A stretch of 64,000 nucleotides of DNA from Cladorhizidae sp. MBARI D1340-BT2. Its lineage: Eukaryota; Porifera; Demospongiae; Poecilosclerida; Cladorhizidae. Positions 35,390-46,706 of the stretch are shown piece after piece. Where the stretch lies: positions 30,844,585 to 30,908,584 of the forward strand of contig JAQNBH010000006.1 of NCBI GenBank assembly GCA_028752905.1, in the 5' to 3' direction. Within the stretch, counting starts at the first letter, position 1; every line of letters starts with the position of its first letter. The position numbers and the translations under genes were made by a program. Under the pieces are notes generated by a model. That model ran no database searches, had not been told where the DNA came from, and saw only the letters and a program-made list of their open reading frames with translations.

Positions 35390-36960
35390 CATACATATAT
35401 ATGGTTTTCCAAGTTTTCCGTCCAGTACCCCAGGTTTGCAACAACTATGGTCCTGTCTGCTCCCATATCAATGCGCATTCTGCATTCTCTCTGGCCTACC
35501 CTGCCTTCTACATATAGACCTGGTTGTCTGATGGCTGTTATTATAGACTAAGTCATTTCACTGTGTTTTTCCATCCTCACTTCGATCTCATACCCAGAAT
35601 TGTCACATTTCGACCTTTTATCTGCCAGCATCCGTTTTCTATCTATGTCTCGTCGGCTGTCGTCACTATGCCACATATAGTTTTGGTTTCGTGCTGAAAC
35701 TTGATTTGCATTAGAAGTGTTCTCTTTTGTGCTGTCCTTCACTTTGAGTTATTTTGTTCGGCTTTCTTCCGCTTCTTTATGTTCAATCCTTCTGCTCTCC
35801 CTTTTCACTTCCATTCTCTGATTCGACAATCTTCTGCTTCACTTTCTCTGATTCGATGTTCTTCCACTACTCTTTCTCTGGTTCAATGTTCTTCCACACT
35901 CTCTTTCTCTGGTTAAACATTCTTCCGCTACTCTTTCTCTTGTTCGACGTTCTTACGCTTCTCTTTCTCTGATTCGATAATCTCCTGCTTCTCTTTCTCT
36001 TTGTTCGACCTTTTTCCACTTCTCTTTCTCTGGTTCAAAGTTCTTCCACTTCTCTTTCTCTTGTTCGACATTCTTCCACTCTCTTTCTCTTGTTCGACGT
36101 TCTTCCGCTTCCCTTTCTCTTGGTTCGACCTTTTTCAACTTCTCTTTCTCTGATTCGACAATCTTCTGCTTCACTTTCTCTGGTTCGATGTTCTTCCACT
36201 CTCTTTCTCTTGTTCAACGTCGTTCCACTTCTCTTTCTCTGGTTCGACATTCTTCCGCTACTCTTTCTCAGGTTCGACGTTCTTCCGCTTCACTTTCTCT
36301 GATTCGACAATCTCCGCTACTCTTTCTCTTTGTTCGTCCTTTTTCCATTCTCTTTCTCTGTTTCGCATTCTTCCACTTCTCTTTCTCTTGTTCGACGTTC
36401 TTCCGCTTCTCTTTCTCTTTGTTCGACTTTTTTCCACTTCTCATTCACTGATTCGACAATCTCCCTCTTCTCTTTCTCTAGTTCGACGTTCTTCCGCTTC
36501 TCTTTCTCTGATTCAACGTCAATGTTTTTCTGCTTCTCTTTCTCTGGTTCGGCATTCTTCCTCTTCTCTACCTTCAATTCTTCTGTTCTCCTCCATAGTC
36601 AGGATTAATTTCTGAATGGCATCCACTGGGTTGGGGAATTCTGTTGTAGTCCTTGTCATTTATGGTCGATGGCTTGACTAGCCCTTCTTGATATCCATAT
36701 TTGTGTCTTCCATGTTGGTCATCTGAACTTGCTCTCTTTGGAGTTTATCAGTTTACTCCCCTCGGTCTGTTCTATCTGCTCTCTCAGACTTGTCATTCGC
36801 CTTGTTACTTGATGTCATTTCTTGCATAAAATGGGGGGCAAAATACAAAAATACACAATATGTAAATAATATGCAAACACTATGCACAATATCAAACAAT
36901 ATACACACAGAAATGCTGAAAACGTGCTCTCACTTCTCCGAATCAACCAAGCTGAGCCAA
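35390..36960 (-). mobile_element. Gag/protease retroelement, copy L' (internal deletion)
   Basis: Counterpart of 13921-16800 on the minus strand. Its coding array (35800-36590, about 27 units of 30 bp) is shorter than in L. About 770 bp between the array and the protease-like end are deleted near 35620. The protease-like end and the CATA/TATG microsatellite are kept at 35375-35500. Confidence 0.6.
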
Positions 36961-38134
36961 GTGCTGGCCACAGTTCCAATTATCCGCTTAGCCAAACTCC
37001 AGCTGTCTTCTATAAGTTTCTGGAAAAAATAAGATAGAGCAACACACTAGCTCTCTTACTAACCAGTCCACTTTGAGGCCTGACACTTCCCTTGTAGAGA
37101 AACAGAGTCTAGAAGATTTGCCCGATCCTAAATAATGGTGAATTGACACCAAGTGCTAGCTAGCAATGAATTCAATAACTGTGTGCGTGGATCAATATCT
37201 CCAGTAGCTATATGTCACAATTTTGTATGCACGCTTACAATACTACCGGAATATGCGGGAAAGGGCGAGGCAATCCTTGGGCTTGGCCTGAATGGGAATG
37301 GTCAGTATACTGGAGGGGAACAGGCAGGAACATTGCATAGCAAAGTATATGAAGCTGGTGCCTAATTGTCTGTAAAACAATACAACTTCATCGCAAGTCA
37401 AATATGAAAAATTTCATATAAGAATTATAATTTTGGTTTAGATTTATGACATTAGTTTCCACAAAATCCGGTTTTGAATTCAAGTTTAAGTACATTTAAA
37501 TCGTATTGCTAATATATATCTAGATGGACCCTCTCCAGCTATTTAGGAAAGGCTAATACTAAAACTAGATACTATGAGAAGCCTTCCTGGTCCATTTCTG
37601 CATCTGAATCTTGATCAATACACAGCAGCTCTTTGCAGTCTTTTTCTGGCATGAAGCAAGTGAAGTGGCCATTGATTTGATGGACCCATGAGCTGCAGTG
37701 AGAATTCCTAGGTAACCGAAGATGACTATACCTTCTTCTTCCTCATCAGTATCTTCCTAAAGATAGCTATATCACCTCTGGTCACTTAAGTAATGAGGTC
37801 ATCCTAGTTACTCTCTCATCAATTCGATGATTTTCTAGACAAGAGATCGTTGATAGTTTTTTTTACATATTTGGCAAAATTTCTGGACCCTATATGCAAT
37901 CTAGGAGTAGGACATAACAATTGGAAAATTGTAGCAATCATGCGGTGTTTTATGTGTTTTTTAAACTTGCTCTGCCATAAATTATTGTGCTTACAGAGGG
38001 TTGGTTAAGGACACGATCAGTGATCTTGCTGGCAGGGTGGTTCACTGTTGCTAAGCTCTCTCTGTTTTTCTGAATCTCATTATTTGAAATCATGCTTCTC
38101 TATTTTCTTCACTATTGGCTGAATAAGAAGGGTG
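36961..38134. other. Sequence present in L' but absent from L
   Basis: Adjacent to the 5' side of the gag-like reading, so possibly the leader or LTR part of the retroelement that was lost from L. On the minus strand around 37735-37585 a 45-codon stretch reads NSHCSSWVHQINGHFTC and then EKDCKELLC, a cysteine/histidine-rich run ending in an acidic tail. It may be a PHD-like or zinc-finger remnant; function is not assigned. Confidence 0.4.
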
Positions 38135-38906
38135 GAGGTGTGAGGCCTGCGATTGTCAGTTTTACCCAATGAGTTGGCAGGCAAAAGTGTACAGGATGTG
38201 GGAAGTCATCTTTGAGTACTAACTTCTATGGTCCATTTTTATTGTTCTTTTTGTGAGATGTCCGCACCATGATTTGTTAACCCCATTCATATTGAACATG
38301 GTCATCTTGAGATTTGGGTATACCTAAACTGGTTGAGCTAATGTGCATCAAGTATTAGCTTATGAGGCTATATAGGAGCACTCAGGAGCATTGAGAAACA
38401 TTTATAGCTTGTGTAGCTCTAGTTATTGCGGATGAGCAACTCTAGGCCAAATAGAACATGCATCCCTTTATTTTGTGCCTGCACACCAGAGATGTTTGTA
38501 TTGTTAATTATATCATACTATGCGAACATGCTGGTAGCAATTGCCAGGTTGGCTAATCCATGTTTGTCTGCCCAAGGTTATCACCTGTTACTGTTAAGAT
38601 AAATCTTTGTTAAATGTATGTTTTATAAGTGATAAAAAAGATTTTGTAGAAAAGCTTCCTTACTCATATTAAATATGCAATTGTAAAGCTTGTTCTAAAA
38701 TTTCTTGTAAACTAGGGTTCATAGGACAACCCGTTGGGTTTATAGTTACTTATAATTATGTCTTCTACGAATGGATTTTGGTTGATTCATAAATTTAGAG
38801 ACTGGAAAATTTCAGCCAAATCTTGGGAGATCGAAAGGATCTTCTTTGCCACAAGCCTCTGCCTCTCCATTAACTTGCTTATTGATGTTGATAATTTACT
38901 CATCAG

Positions 38907-38946
38907 AGTGAATCCATTTCTGATGAAGAAGCCTATGAAAATCCTG
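38907..38946 (+). CDS. B-type microexon upstream of the death domain, copy L'
   Basis: A 40-bp exon between CATCAG and GTATGT. The peptide is SESISDEEAYENP plus one base, phase 0 to 1. The death-domain exon at 41957 enters with two bases, so the two can be spliced in frame across a 3-kb intron that contains the fold-back element. Confidence 0.55.
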
Positions 38947-39273
38947 GTATGTTTGATTGATTATGGATATTTAAATTTTTATTTATTAATGATAACATTT
39001 TTCCATGGCATAACTATTTGTAAATGTAACCTTTTCCCTCATAAGTCCATTAAAGCTATCATCGGTTTTCAAATACAATAGGCTATAGTTTTGTAATAGA
39101 AGTAACTCATTGAGGTGAGCAAATAAATAAAAGCTACATTGCAGACAGATTCGTAGCAAATAAATCTGTTCAGAAATCCCTCCTACCTAGAGATTGAGCA
39201 TGAGTTATAGGTGGACATCCCTCACTGGATTTTTAGTGGCAGTCAAAATAATCCACGGCATTTAATCATGTAT
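38947..39273. other. Intron-like, no gene
   Basis: AT-rich sequence between the B exon and the fold-back element. Nothing recognised. Confidence 0.5.
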
Positions 39274-39947
39274 CTGAGGGGCCAATGGCATTTTTTTCCT
39301 TTTCTTTTTTTAAAACTTACGGTTACCACTTTAGAGCTCCGTAAATTCTGTATGTAAACTTCATTGTATGGACTTCATATATAGCTTAAATGATAGGTCT
39401 CTCTGTGTGCTCTCTTTTGATCATAAAATTATTTTTATAGGTATAACTATAGCCAAGTTACTAGACCTAAAGTAGAGGGAACTTCAAAATCTGAATGCCT
39501 GAATTGGCCGCATTAATATCTCCAGATTGCAAAGTGCTAAAGATTTGAAATTAGCACCAGTGGCTAGAGGAAGCTCTACTCTATTCAACGACTGTTTTCA
39601 TTAGGTGTTAAAATGTAAGTGCATGGTCAAGCACGTGGGTGAAATGTAGCTTCCTCTAGCCACTGGTGCTAATTTCAAATCTTTAGCACTTTGCAATCTG
39701 GAGATATTTATGCCGCAAATTCAGGCATTCAGGTTTTAAAGTTCCCTCCACTCAAGGTATAGTGACGTGGCTATAGATAAATCTATGAAAAATATTTTAG
39801 TATTAAAAGAGAGCACACAGAGAGACCTATCTTTTGAGGCATATATTAAGGCCATACCATGAAGTTTACAGAATGTACGGAGCTCTAAAATGGTAACCAT
39901 AAGTAAAAGGAAAAATAATTAAAAAAATACCGTTGCCACCCCCTTAG
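39274..39947. mobile_element. Fold-back (palindromic) element, copy L'
   Basis: Counterpart of 12152-12801. The ends CTGAGGGGCCAATGGCATTT and (complement) CTAAGGGGGTGGCAACGGTA show the likely consensus terminus. The arms hold CACAGAGAGACCTATC in opposite orientations near 39400 and 39820. Confidence 0.7.
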
Positions 39948-41956
39948 TGATTAATCAAATTATTTTTTTGTGTTTTATTATAATTCTATATTTGTAGCTA
40001 TTACTTATTTCAATGTAAAACCTTTAACAAAATTTAAGAAAAGGAATCCATCCACTAATGCCTCTTTCTCAGCAGTAAAAAGACGAGAAAAAGAATGTTC
40101 ATAGAAGCAGTCATGGTTGTTAAAAATTTTTTTTTTTTTAAATCTTGGTCACTCTCATTCAAACTTGAAATACATTTATTTTTTTTATAATGATTTGCAA
40201 ACTGGACATGTACAGTTTTTAAAGATGTTGAGCTTTGTGGTGCATTTTTATAATTTTTTGTTGTGTTGCAGAGCCTGCTTGCCTTCTTCCTGGCTAATGT
40301 ACTTGTTAAAAATATCTCGGGTTATTTACTCCAATTCATAATATTTCACGATGGTTCACGTCATATTGTGAACCAGCCTTTAGAATAAAAAATGGAGTAT
40401 GAATATATCCTTAACAACCCATTGAGTGTGAGGTGCATGTAGGCACACTTAACATACAGTATAGGGGTGGGGCTAAAGCAAGGGCTAGAGTTAGGGCTAT
40501 GGCTAGTATTATAGTTAGACCTAGGGCTAGAGATATGGCTAAGGTTGGGGCTGAGATAGGGCTAAAGCTAGGAGTATAGTTGGGCTTGGACTAGAAATGG
40601 GGCTAAGGCAGGGATAGAGTTAGGGCAAAGGCTAGCGCTATAGTTAGGGCTAATACTAGAGCTAGGTGTGTTGCATGATCCCACTGTAGTATTTGTGGCA
40701 AGCCTTCTATAATTGTCCTAGTTCTTTTCTAGCTATAGCCCTAGCCCTAGGCTATAAGACACAATGGTTGTCTGTCTACATGCTAACGTATAGTTATAAT
40801 TTTCTAGGTGTTTATGGTGCCCTCTCTGAGACAAACAGAAATTCATTACTCCCACCCCCACCCTCTCCCATCCACACACCCCTCCAGCGAATGCTTGATC
40901 CTGCCTCTCCCTAAGTTGACCATAATCTAAAACTCTGTTGAACCATGTATCTGCCTTAGTTTGGCTGTAATGTCTGTTTTAAAGTTTTGGGCCATTGACT
41001 AAGGACTCCCAGAGTCCAAAACCTTCCCAGTGTAGGGCAGTTCTAGACATTTGTATGGAGGCCAAAGATGGCCAAGCATATAAACTGCATGCATGCATGC
41101 TATACACACACAAAATGAGGATTCCTATGTATTGACCTAGGAAAATTTTTATATAAAAATTTACATCAAGCTATATTGTGTGTGTGAGTGTGTATTATAT
41201 TTATATTTACTTCTGTATAGACCACAACACAAGCTTCAGAGTTTCTAGAATTACAATAACTTTTCTCAATAATCAACTTCAAATTTTATTCTCGTGTTTT
41301 GTGCTAGATGCTCTAGCATTCATCTATTGAGAAAGTTATTTAATTGCTTGTCAACCGAAAGTTCGTTGATTGCAAATAAAAAAATTTTATCTCGAATTCA
41401 TTTAGATTTGGCCATTCCAAAGAAACTAATAACTCTAGTTCCTCTTGGAGCCTATACTCTCACATGGCATCTACTTGTGGATAATCCACAATGGTACTTT
41501 TCTACTTTGGTTAAGCATCAATCATGACTATATCTCCTCCTGTTCCACACCAAATATTTCTTCCATCGCTGATGAGATGTCCACACATGACACCCTCCAG
41601 CTCCTCTATACAGCAGTTCAAACATCCTTCATCCCTTACCTAGCCCTCTACACATAATTATGATACATACATTCATGGATTGATTGCATCTGCACTTGGG
41701 CACTGCTTCACAAGTGGTTGTATTCATTGTCCATATTCTTGCCTGCTAATGCTATAGGTACTCTATATAAGTACAGGTCCTCTATTGCAAAGGTGTAAAG
41801 CTGCAACTGAAGTTTCCTCTCCCAGTCCCACTTTCCCTTCCTAGATTTGTGGAGGTGTGTGTGGTTGGCAGTGTTTATCTATTCTTGCCCCCACATGGTA
41901 CCTATCTTGTATTGCTGTTGTGATAAAGTCCTGCTTTTGTTTATTGTGATATTCAG
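39948..41956. other. Intron-like; includes a CTAGCC-type array at 40440-40680
   Basis: Reverse complement of 10.15-12.15 kb. A short palindrome GGTTCAC-N8-GTGAACC lies at 40353-40374. No supported exon. Confidence 0.5.
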
Positions 41957-42345
41957 CATATGATGAACGCATCAACTCACATCACATGCAACTGATTCAG
42001 TGGATTGGCCCGAAAGGAGAGGGACGAGAATTACGACTTTATAATGATCTAGCGGCAGATTGGAATAAAGCAGCAGAAATAATTGGTGTTACTGCGACGA
42101 GGCTAATAGCATCCATGTATATAGGTAACCCCGAGAAGTGCATGAGGGCCATCATGGAGAAATGGATGAAGAATACACCGAAAATGAATATCCAATGCAC
42201 ATGGAGGGGCCTGTGCAAATTGTTAGTACGCATGGAACTTAGTGAAGTCGGTAAAAATTTGAGAGAGGCACTTGACGCTGACCACACTGACTTGAAGGAC
42301 AACTTTGAGACATCTGAAAGTGAGCTAGTCTTATTGTGTTGTTGA
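41957..42345 (+). CDS. Death-domain terminal exon, copy L' (open)
   Basis: The acceptor ATATTCAG is at 41949-41956, and the exon enters in phase 1 and runs to a stop at 42345. The reading is YDERINSHHMQLIQWIGPK, then a death domain: LYNDLAADWNKAAEIIG (helices 1-2), NPEKCMRAIMEKWM, TWRGLCKLL and MELSEVGKNLREAL (helices 4-6), with an acidic tail ending ELVLLCC. The order D/W...A..LG...C...L..W...TW..L...L is the classic pattern of this fold. Death domains act in the cytosol as homotypic adaptors in apoptosis and innate signalling. As the last exon of the gene it would place the domain at the C terminus, downstream of A/B linker peptides. The L copy is broken, so only this one can be functional in the window. 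Confidence 0.8.
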
Positions 42346-42349
42346 ATAG

Positions 42350-42965
42350 TGCAGTAGAACCTTCCTTTCTCTTGGGCTTCTAACTATAGGAGCTAGTGAT
42401 ATTGTGTTGTTTATGTGTCAGTTCATCTCCCTTACCCTTGGATTCCTAACTATGGGAGTTAGTGGTATTGTGTTATTGATCTGTGCAGTGTAACATCTCT
42501 TACACTTGGGCTCCTAACTATGGGTGCTAGTGGTATTGTGTTGTTGATGTGTCAGTGGACCTTGGGTTCCTAACTATAGGAGCTAGTGGTAGTGTGTTCC
42601 TGATGTGTGCAGTGGAACCACCATTACATTGGGCTTCTAACTATTGGAGCTAATACTATTGTGTTGTTGTGTGAGAAGAACCTCCCTTATTATTGTGCTC
42701 CTAACTATGGGAGATAGTTGATGTGTGCAGTTGAACCTCCCTTACACTTGGGCTCCTAACTATGGGGGCTAGTGGTATTGTGTTGTTGATGTGTGCAGTG
42801 GAAACTCCCTTACACTTGGGCTCCTAACTATGGGAGCTAGTTGATGTGTGCAGTGGAACCTCCCTTACAATTGGGCTCTAACTATGGGAGCTAGTGGTAT
42901 TGTGTTTTGATGCATACAATAGAACCTCCCTTACCTTGTGCTCCTAATCATAGGAACTAGTGCAT
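42350..42965. repeat. About 70-bp tandem repeat, copy L'
   Basis: Inverted counterpart of 9170-9830. It begins immediately after the death-domain stop codon, so it would lie in the 3' UTR. Confidence 0.85.
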
Positions 42966-44968
42966 ATGGGATGTGGGTTTGGCCAGACCACTTTTTACAG
43001 AGATAATGCCACACACACAATCATGACCTACCAAGTTCATTTGCATTTTCCAATACTTATAGAGAAAAGATTGTAGCATTGAGTATGTTCCAGAAGACTT
43101 GGTACTCTTCATAGCGGAGGCTTCATTTTGATGACTGGAAAGTCAAGTCCACTGTCATTTTGCTTGAGAGTTGCAGAAATGTCTACAAAGAGTGGAACCT
43201 CTAATGCTGCAATTTAAGCTAGCATATAGTCTATATATATTGTAATTCCTGAGATGCCTTCTAGCAGTATAAAGAGAGAGGGTGCCACAAGCGTTCTGTG
43301 GAGTAGTATTCACTCAACCTGTAACAACATGGTCTGGGGCGGCACTGGCAAATTAGGAGTGATCTGGCTATTGTGGTAAGGAATATGATTAACACCGTGT
43401 GTTTACAGTTTGAAAATCAGTAATGTTGTCAATCTTCACAAAATTATCTGTGATCGTATTTGCTTACAAAATAATTAGTCAATAGTCAATAGCATTATTT
43501 TCTTGCTTCATGGTTAAAATACATTTAAAGACCATTCGCTGGGAGCATTGGTTGCAGACATCACAAAATCAACATTTGCATAATACTCTGTATCTTACAG
43601 GTCTCCAGCAATCCTTATACTCAAGCCATTATTTTCAATAGCTTCTCCATACATTGAGGACTGAAGTAGTGTTGTATTTTTGGGCAAGCCAGTATGCTTA
43701 ATTCATCAATTATATCCTGAAAAAACTTATATCTTGGAATCATCCTTCCTCATCAACTTCAGCAGCTTATAAAAATTTCTATCACTACTGGTCGTTGTGG
43801 CCACTGATTGCACATCCAGGTTTAGCAAGGAACTTGGGGCACGAAATCATTTTCAAAATTTGGTGATGGTTAGTAGCCATTGCTATGACAGAGAACTGCT
43901 AAGTATCTCACTTACATTGTGTGTTGTTGTGAAGGTAGTTAGTAGTATTCCACAGAACTCTTGTGACACTGCCTCTGTTCATGCTGCTTGAAGGAAACGA
44001 TTGCATATTTCAAATTACAGAAACCTTTGTATAGCTACTAGTATATTATTACCTATCAGACTGTATGTTTGCAAAAATTATCCAGTTAGCAATTTCAAAC
44101 TTACATACCTAGCATCAGAGATTAAAGCCTCATAGATTTTCCTTGTCACAAGTTTCAAGCAAAGGCAACAATGCACCCGATCTTCCAAATGAAGCCACCA
44201 CTTCGAAGAGATCTATTTCGCCTGGAATGAACCAAACACTACTGTCTTTTCCATAAGGTTGCTTGGGGGGAAAAATAGCTTGGTTGCGAGGCTCATTATT
44301 GAAAGGTGAGGATCATTGTCCATGGGAAGCATTAGAAACATGTTAAGAAATATTGCCAGCCATACTAAAACATGAACACACGATCTCAGACTGCTGGTAC
44401 TTTTCATTGCACAGCAAAGCACTAAAGGTAGAGCAGTTCAATCGCGATTGTGGACTTCCCTGGCTGCTGGGTTGCCACACTTGAGAGCCTAAATTTGAAC
44501 CCATGAAAACATAATTTTTCTATATTCAGTTTTTATCAACCAAAAAATGGAAAAGAAAGCAAAAATTTATATTTGTCATCAATAGGAACATCTAGCCCTA
44601 GCCACCTACTACTCTAAAGCCCTAGCAGTTTTAGAACTTCTAACTCTTGACAACCATTACATGAAGAATTGCCGAGAAATATATATATTGAGTTTTGTTT
44701 TTTATCTTTCATTTTACTCAGCTTATGATTATTGTGTATTAGTGCAAAGTTAAAAAGAAACTTGGAGCTCTGGACTGATAGTGTATTAGGATGTAGGTGG
44801 TGAAAAATGGAAATCATTGACCTCCTTTTAATGTCATATAATTCTGACGTTCCACTCGTTCTTTATAACATGCACTACAATTTGCTATTTACAATACCTT
44901 TATACAGCTGTGATTTATTGTCCCTGCATAATATGAATGCATTCTTGGTATATTTCTTTAAACTTTAG
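42966..44968. other. No gene supported; conserved open stretch at 44213-44422
   Basis: Counterpart of 7.15-9.17 kb. The minus-strand frame with VLVWLAIFLNMFLMLP is open here too. Confidence 0.5.
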
Positions 44969-45788
44969 TTCCTGGATTGCCTACAAGTGATGGTACAAAA
45001 ATTGGAACATCAGCAGGTCTTCCATTCAAAAGATCCACACAGGTGAGCCATTATTCTACTGTTGTGTTTGCTTGATTTAATGAATGTTTTATTTTTCAGA
45101 CTCCATCCTTCCGTGAACAAGCCAGTCAAAATTCTGGTATGTGTAACTTAGTTTGGAATACTGGATTTTATTGAATGTGTTTTTATCCATGTGGAAGAAA
45201 TTGGTCCATACAATAAAAGTGCCCACAGCAAATTAATCAACAAACACAGAGGATCAACAAACACAGAGGTTATATTTTTCATCGGGTTATCCAGGATAAA
45301 GGATCTACTTTTTAGGTCAATAATTTCAAAATGAAATATGTACCAAAGGAAGTGAAACATGAAATATCGTGTCTATTCATATCCAATTTTTCTCAGCTCA
45401 TGTTCAAAGATGTAAGTCAAGAAAGTAGAGTGACTCTTACAATTTTAAGATATACTTTGCTGTTGTTTTAAATCTGTTTTAAATGCAGACGGCACTCTTT
45501 TAACACCCGTTGGGGGAAAGTGGGTATTAAAACTACACCACTCCAGTATGGCACCAAACATTGATTGTATAGTATTACACAGTATGAATGCATTCTATGA
45601 TCACACATTTTTTTATCCAGGATTGCCTACAAGTGCTGTTCCAAAAGTTGGCCTATCAGGAGAAGGTCTTCCAGCCACACATGTGAGCCAACACTCTATT
45701 GTTGTGTTTGTTTGCTTAATTTAATGTGATTTTTTGTTAATCCTACAGTATCAATCCTTTTCTGGTGAGCAAGCCTATGAAATTCCCG
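44969..45788 (+). CDS. Four intact microexons (A-B-A-B), copy L'
   Basis: Exons: A 44969-45042 (74 bp, VPGLPTSDGTKIGTSAGLP then FKRSTQ), B 45100-45136 (37 bp, TPSFREQASQNS), A 45621-45682 (62 bp, GLPTSAVPKVGLSGEGLPAT), B 45749-45788 (40 bp, YQSFSGEQAYEIP). The introns are 57, 484 and 66 nt, all GT-AG. A is phase 1 to 0, B phase 0 to 1, and the frame is open across all four. The products are Ser/Thr/Pro/Gly-rich repeats of 34-37 residues with no known domain, possibly a flexible linker. The block is cut at 46317, where D2 begins in the other orientation, so the gene is incomplete. Confidence 0.65.
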
Positions 45789-46473
45789 GTATGTGTTACT
45801 TACTTTGCAATACTGCAATACTGTTTGTTTGAGTTGCTTGTGGGATTTTAGGTACTGTTAACAAGATCCTCTCAGAATAAATAAAGAAATTAAGTAACAT
45901 CCTTGACATAAGAAGCCTAACACTCCAAAAGTTTAGCTTAATTAGAAAACCTATGATTTTTAATATTAGTGTGATGAACACATGCCGATAATTATGTCAT
46001 ATTAAATGTTGTGTCTGTTCATGTACCATTTTTTGTGGCTTATCTCACATACATTAAAGTTTTCACTTTAGTCTGCCTTAAAGTCAGCACCTTCTACATA
46101 GCAAGTGCCCATTATACAGTTTTCTCTGATCTATGATTTGACTTGTTGCTTGAAGAAACTGCCCAGTGCATAATAGGATAGCAAAGATAGCAAAGATAGA
46201 AGGTAGTATAACAATGAAAATGCATTGCTAGACTTGGATGAAGCTAAAGTTGACAACCTGGAAGCAGTTAAAGCAGAGGCACTGGCTAGACTTTTGGTAA
46301 AACCATGAAATCCTCACGTAAAGAAGCTAATATGTTTCAATACTCTGTGGGTTTACTCTGGAAGCCACTGGTATGAATATGGTCTGTACTGAAATCTCAA
46401 AATAGTTAACTAAAATCATTATAGAAATATAGATTTTATATTGGGGTATAATGAATACATTTTCATTTCACAG

Positions 46474-46518
46474 GAATTCCTTCCCAAAATAGCAACCAGG
46501 CCTCTGTCCACTCCGAGT
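46474..46518 (+). pseudogene. Candidate plus-strand microexon, block D2
   Basis: Same sequence as 17096-17147 (GIPSQNSNQASVHSES), but the donor side is interrupted by the D2-specific insertion of about 190 bp that follows. Confidence 0.3.
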
Positions 46519-46706
46519 CAACCAAGTAGTTGGCCATGAATGCTCAGTTTGGCTTTAGGATTTGTGTGTGTGATGTGTGTATGTGCATGCATGTGTGAGA
46601 AATAACATTACCTTGTACAACCTTTGTATTTTAACCGTCCTAATGTATAATGTTTGAGAGGAGAGAGTGGAGGCTCATGCGCATGAAGAAACTTGGACAA
46701 TAAATC

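Larger units (their letters stand above)
35264..46317. repeat. Block L', inverted copy of 5814-16906
   Basis: About 11 kb reverse-complementary to block L, shown by shared landmarks in reverse order: retroelement and 30-bp array, B exon, fold-back element, CTAGCC array, death-domain exon, 70-bp repeat, four microexons. Differences include a 769-bp deletion in the retroelement, a 1.17-kb stretch present only here (36961-38134), and many small indels. Divergence is a few percent by eye. Confidence 0.95.
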
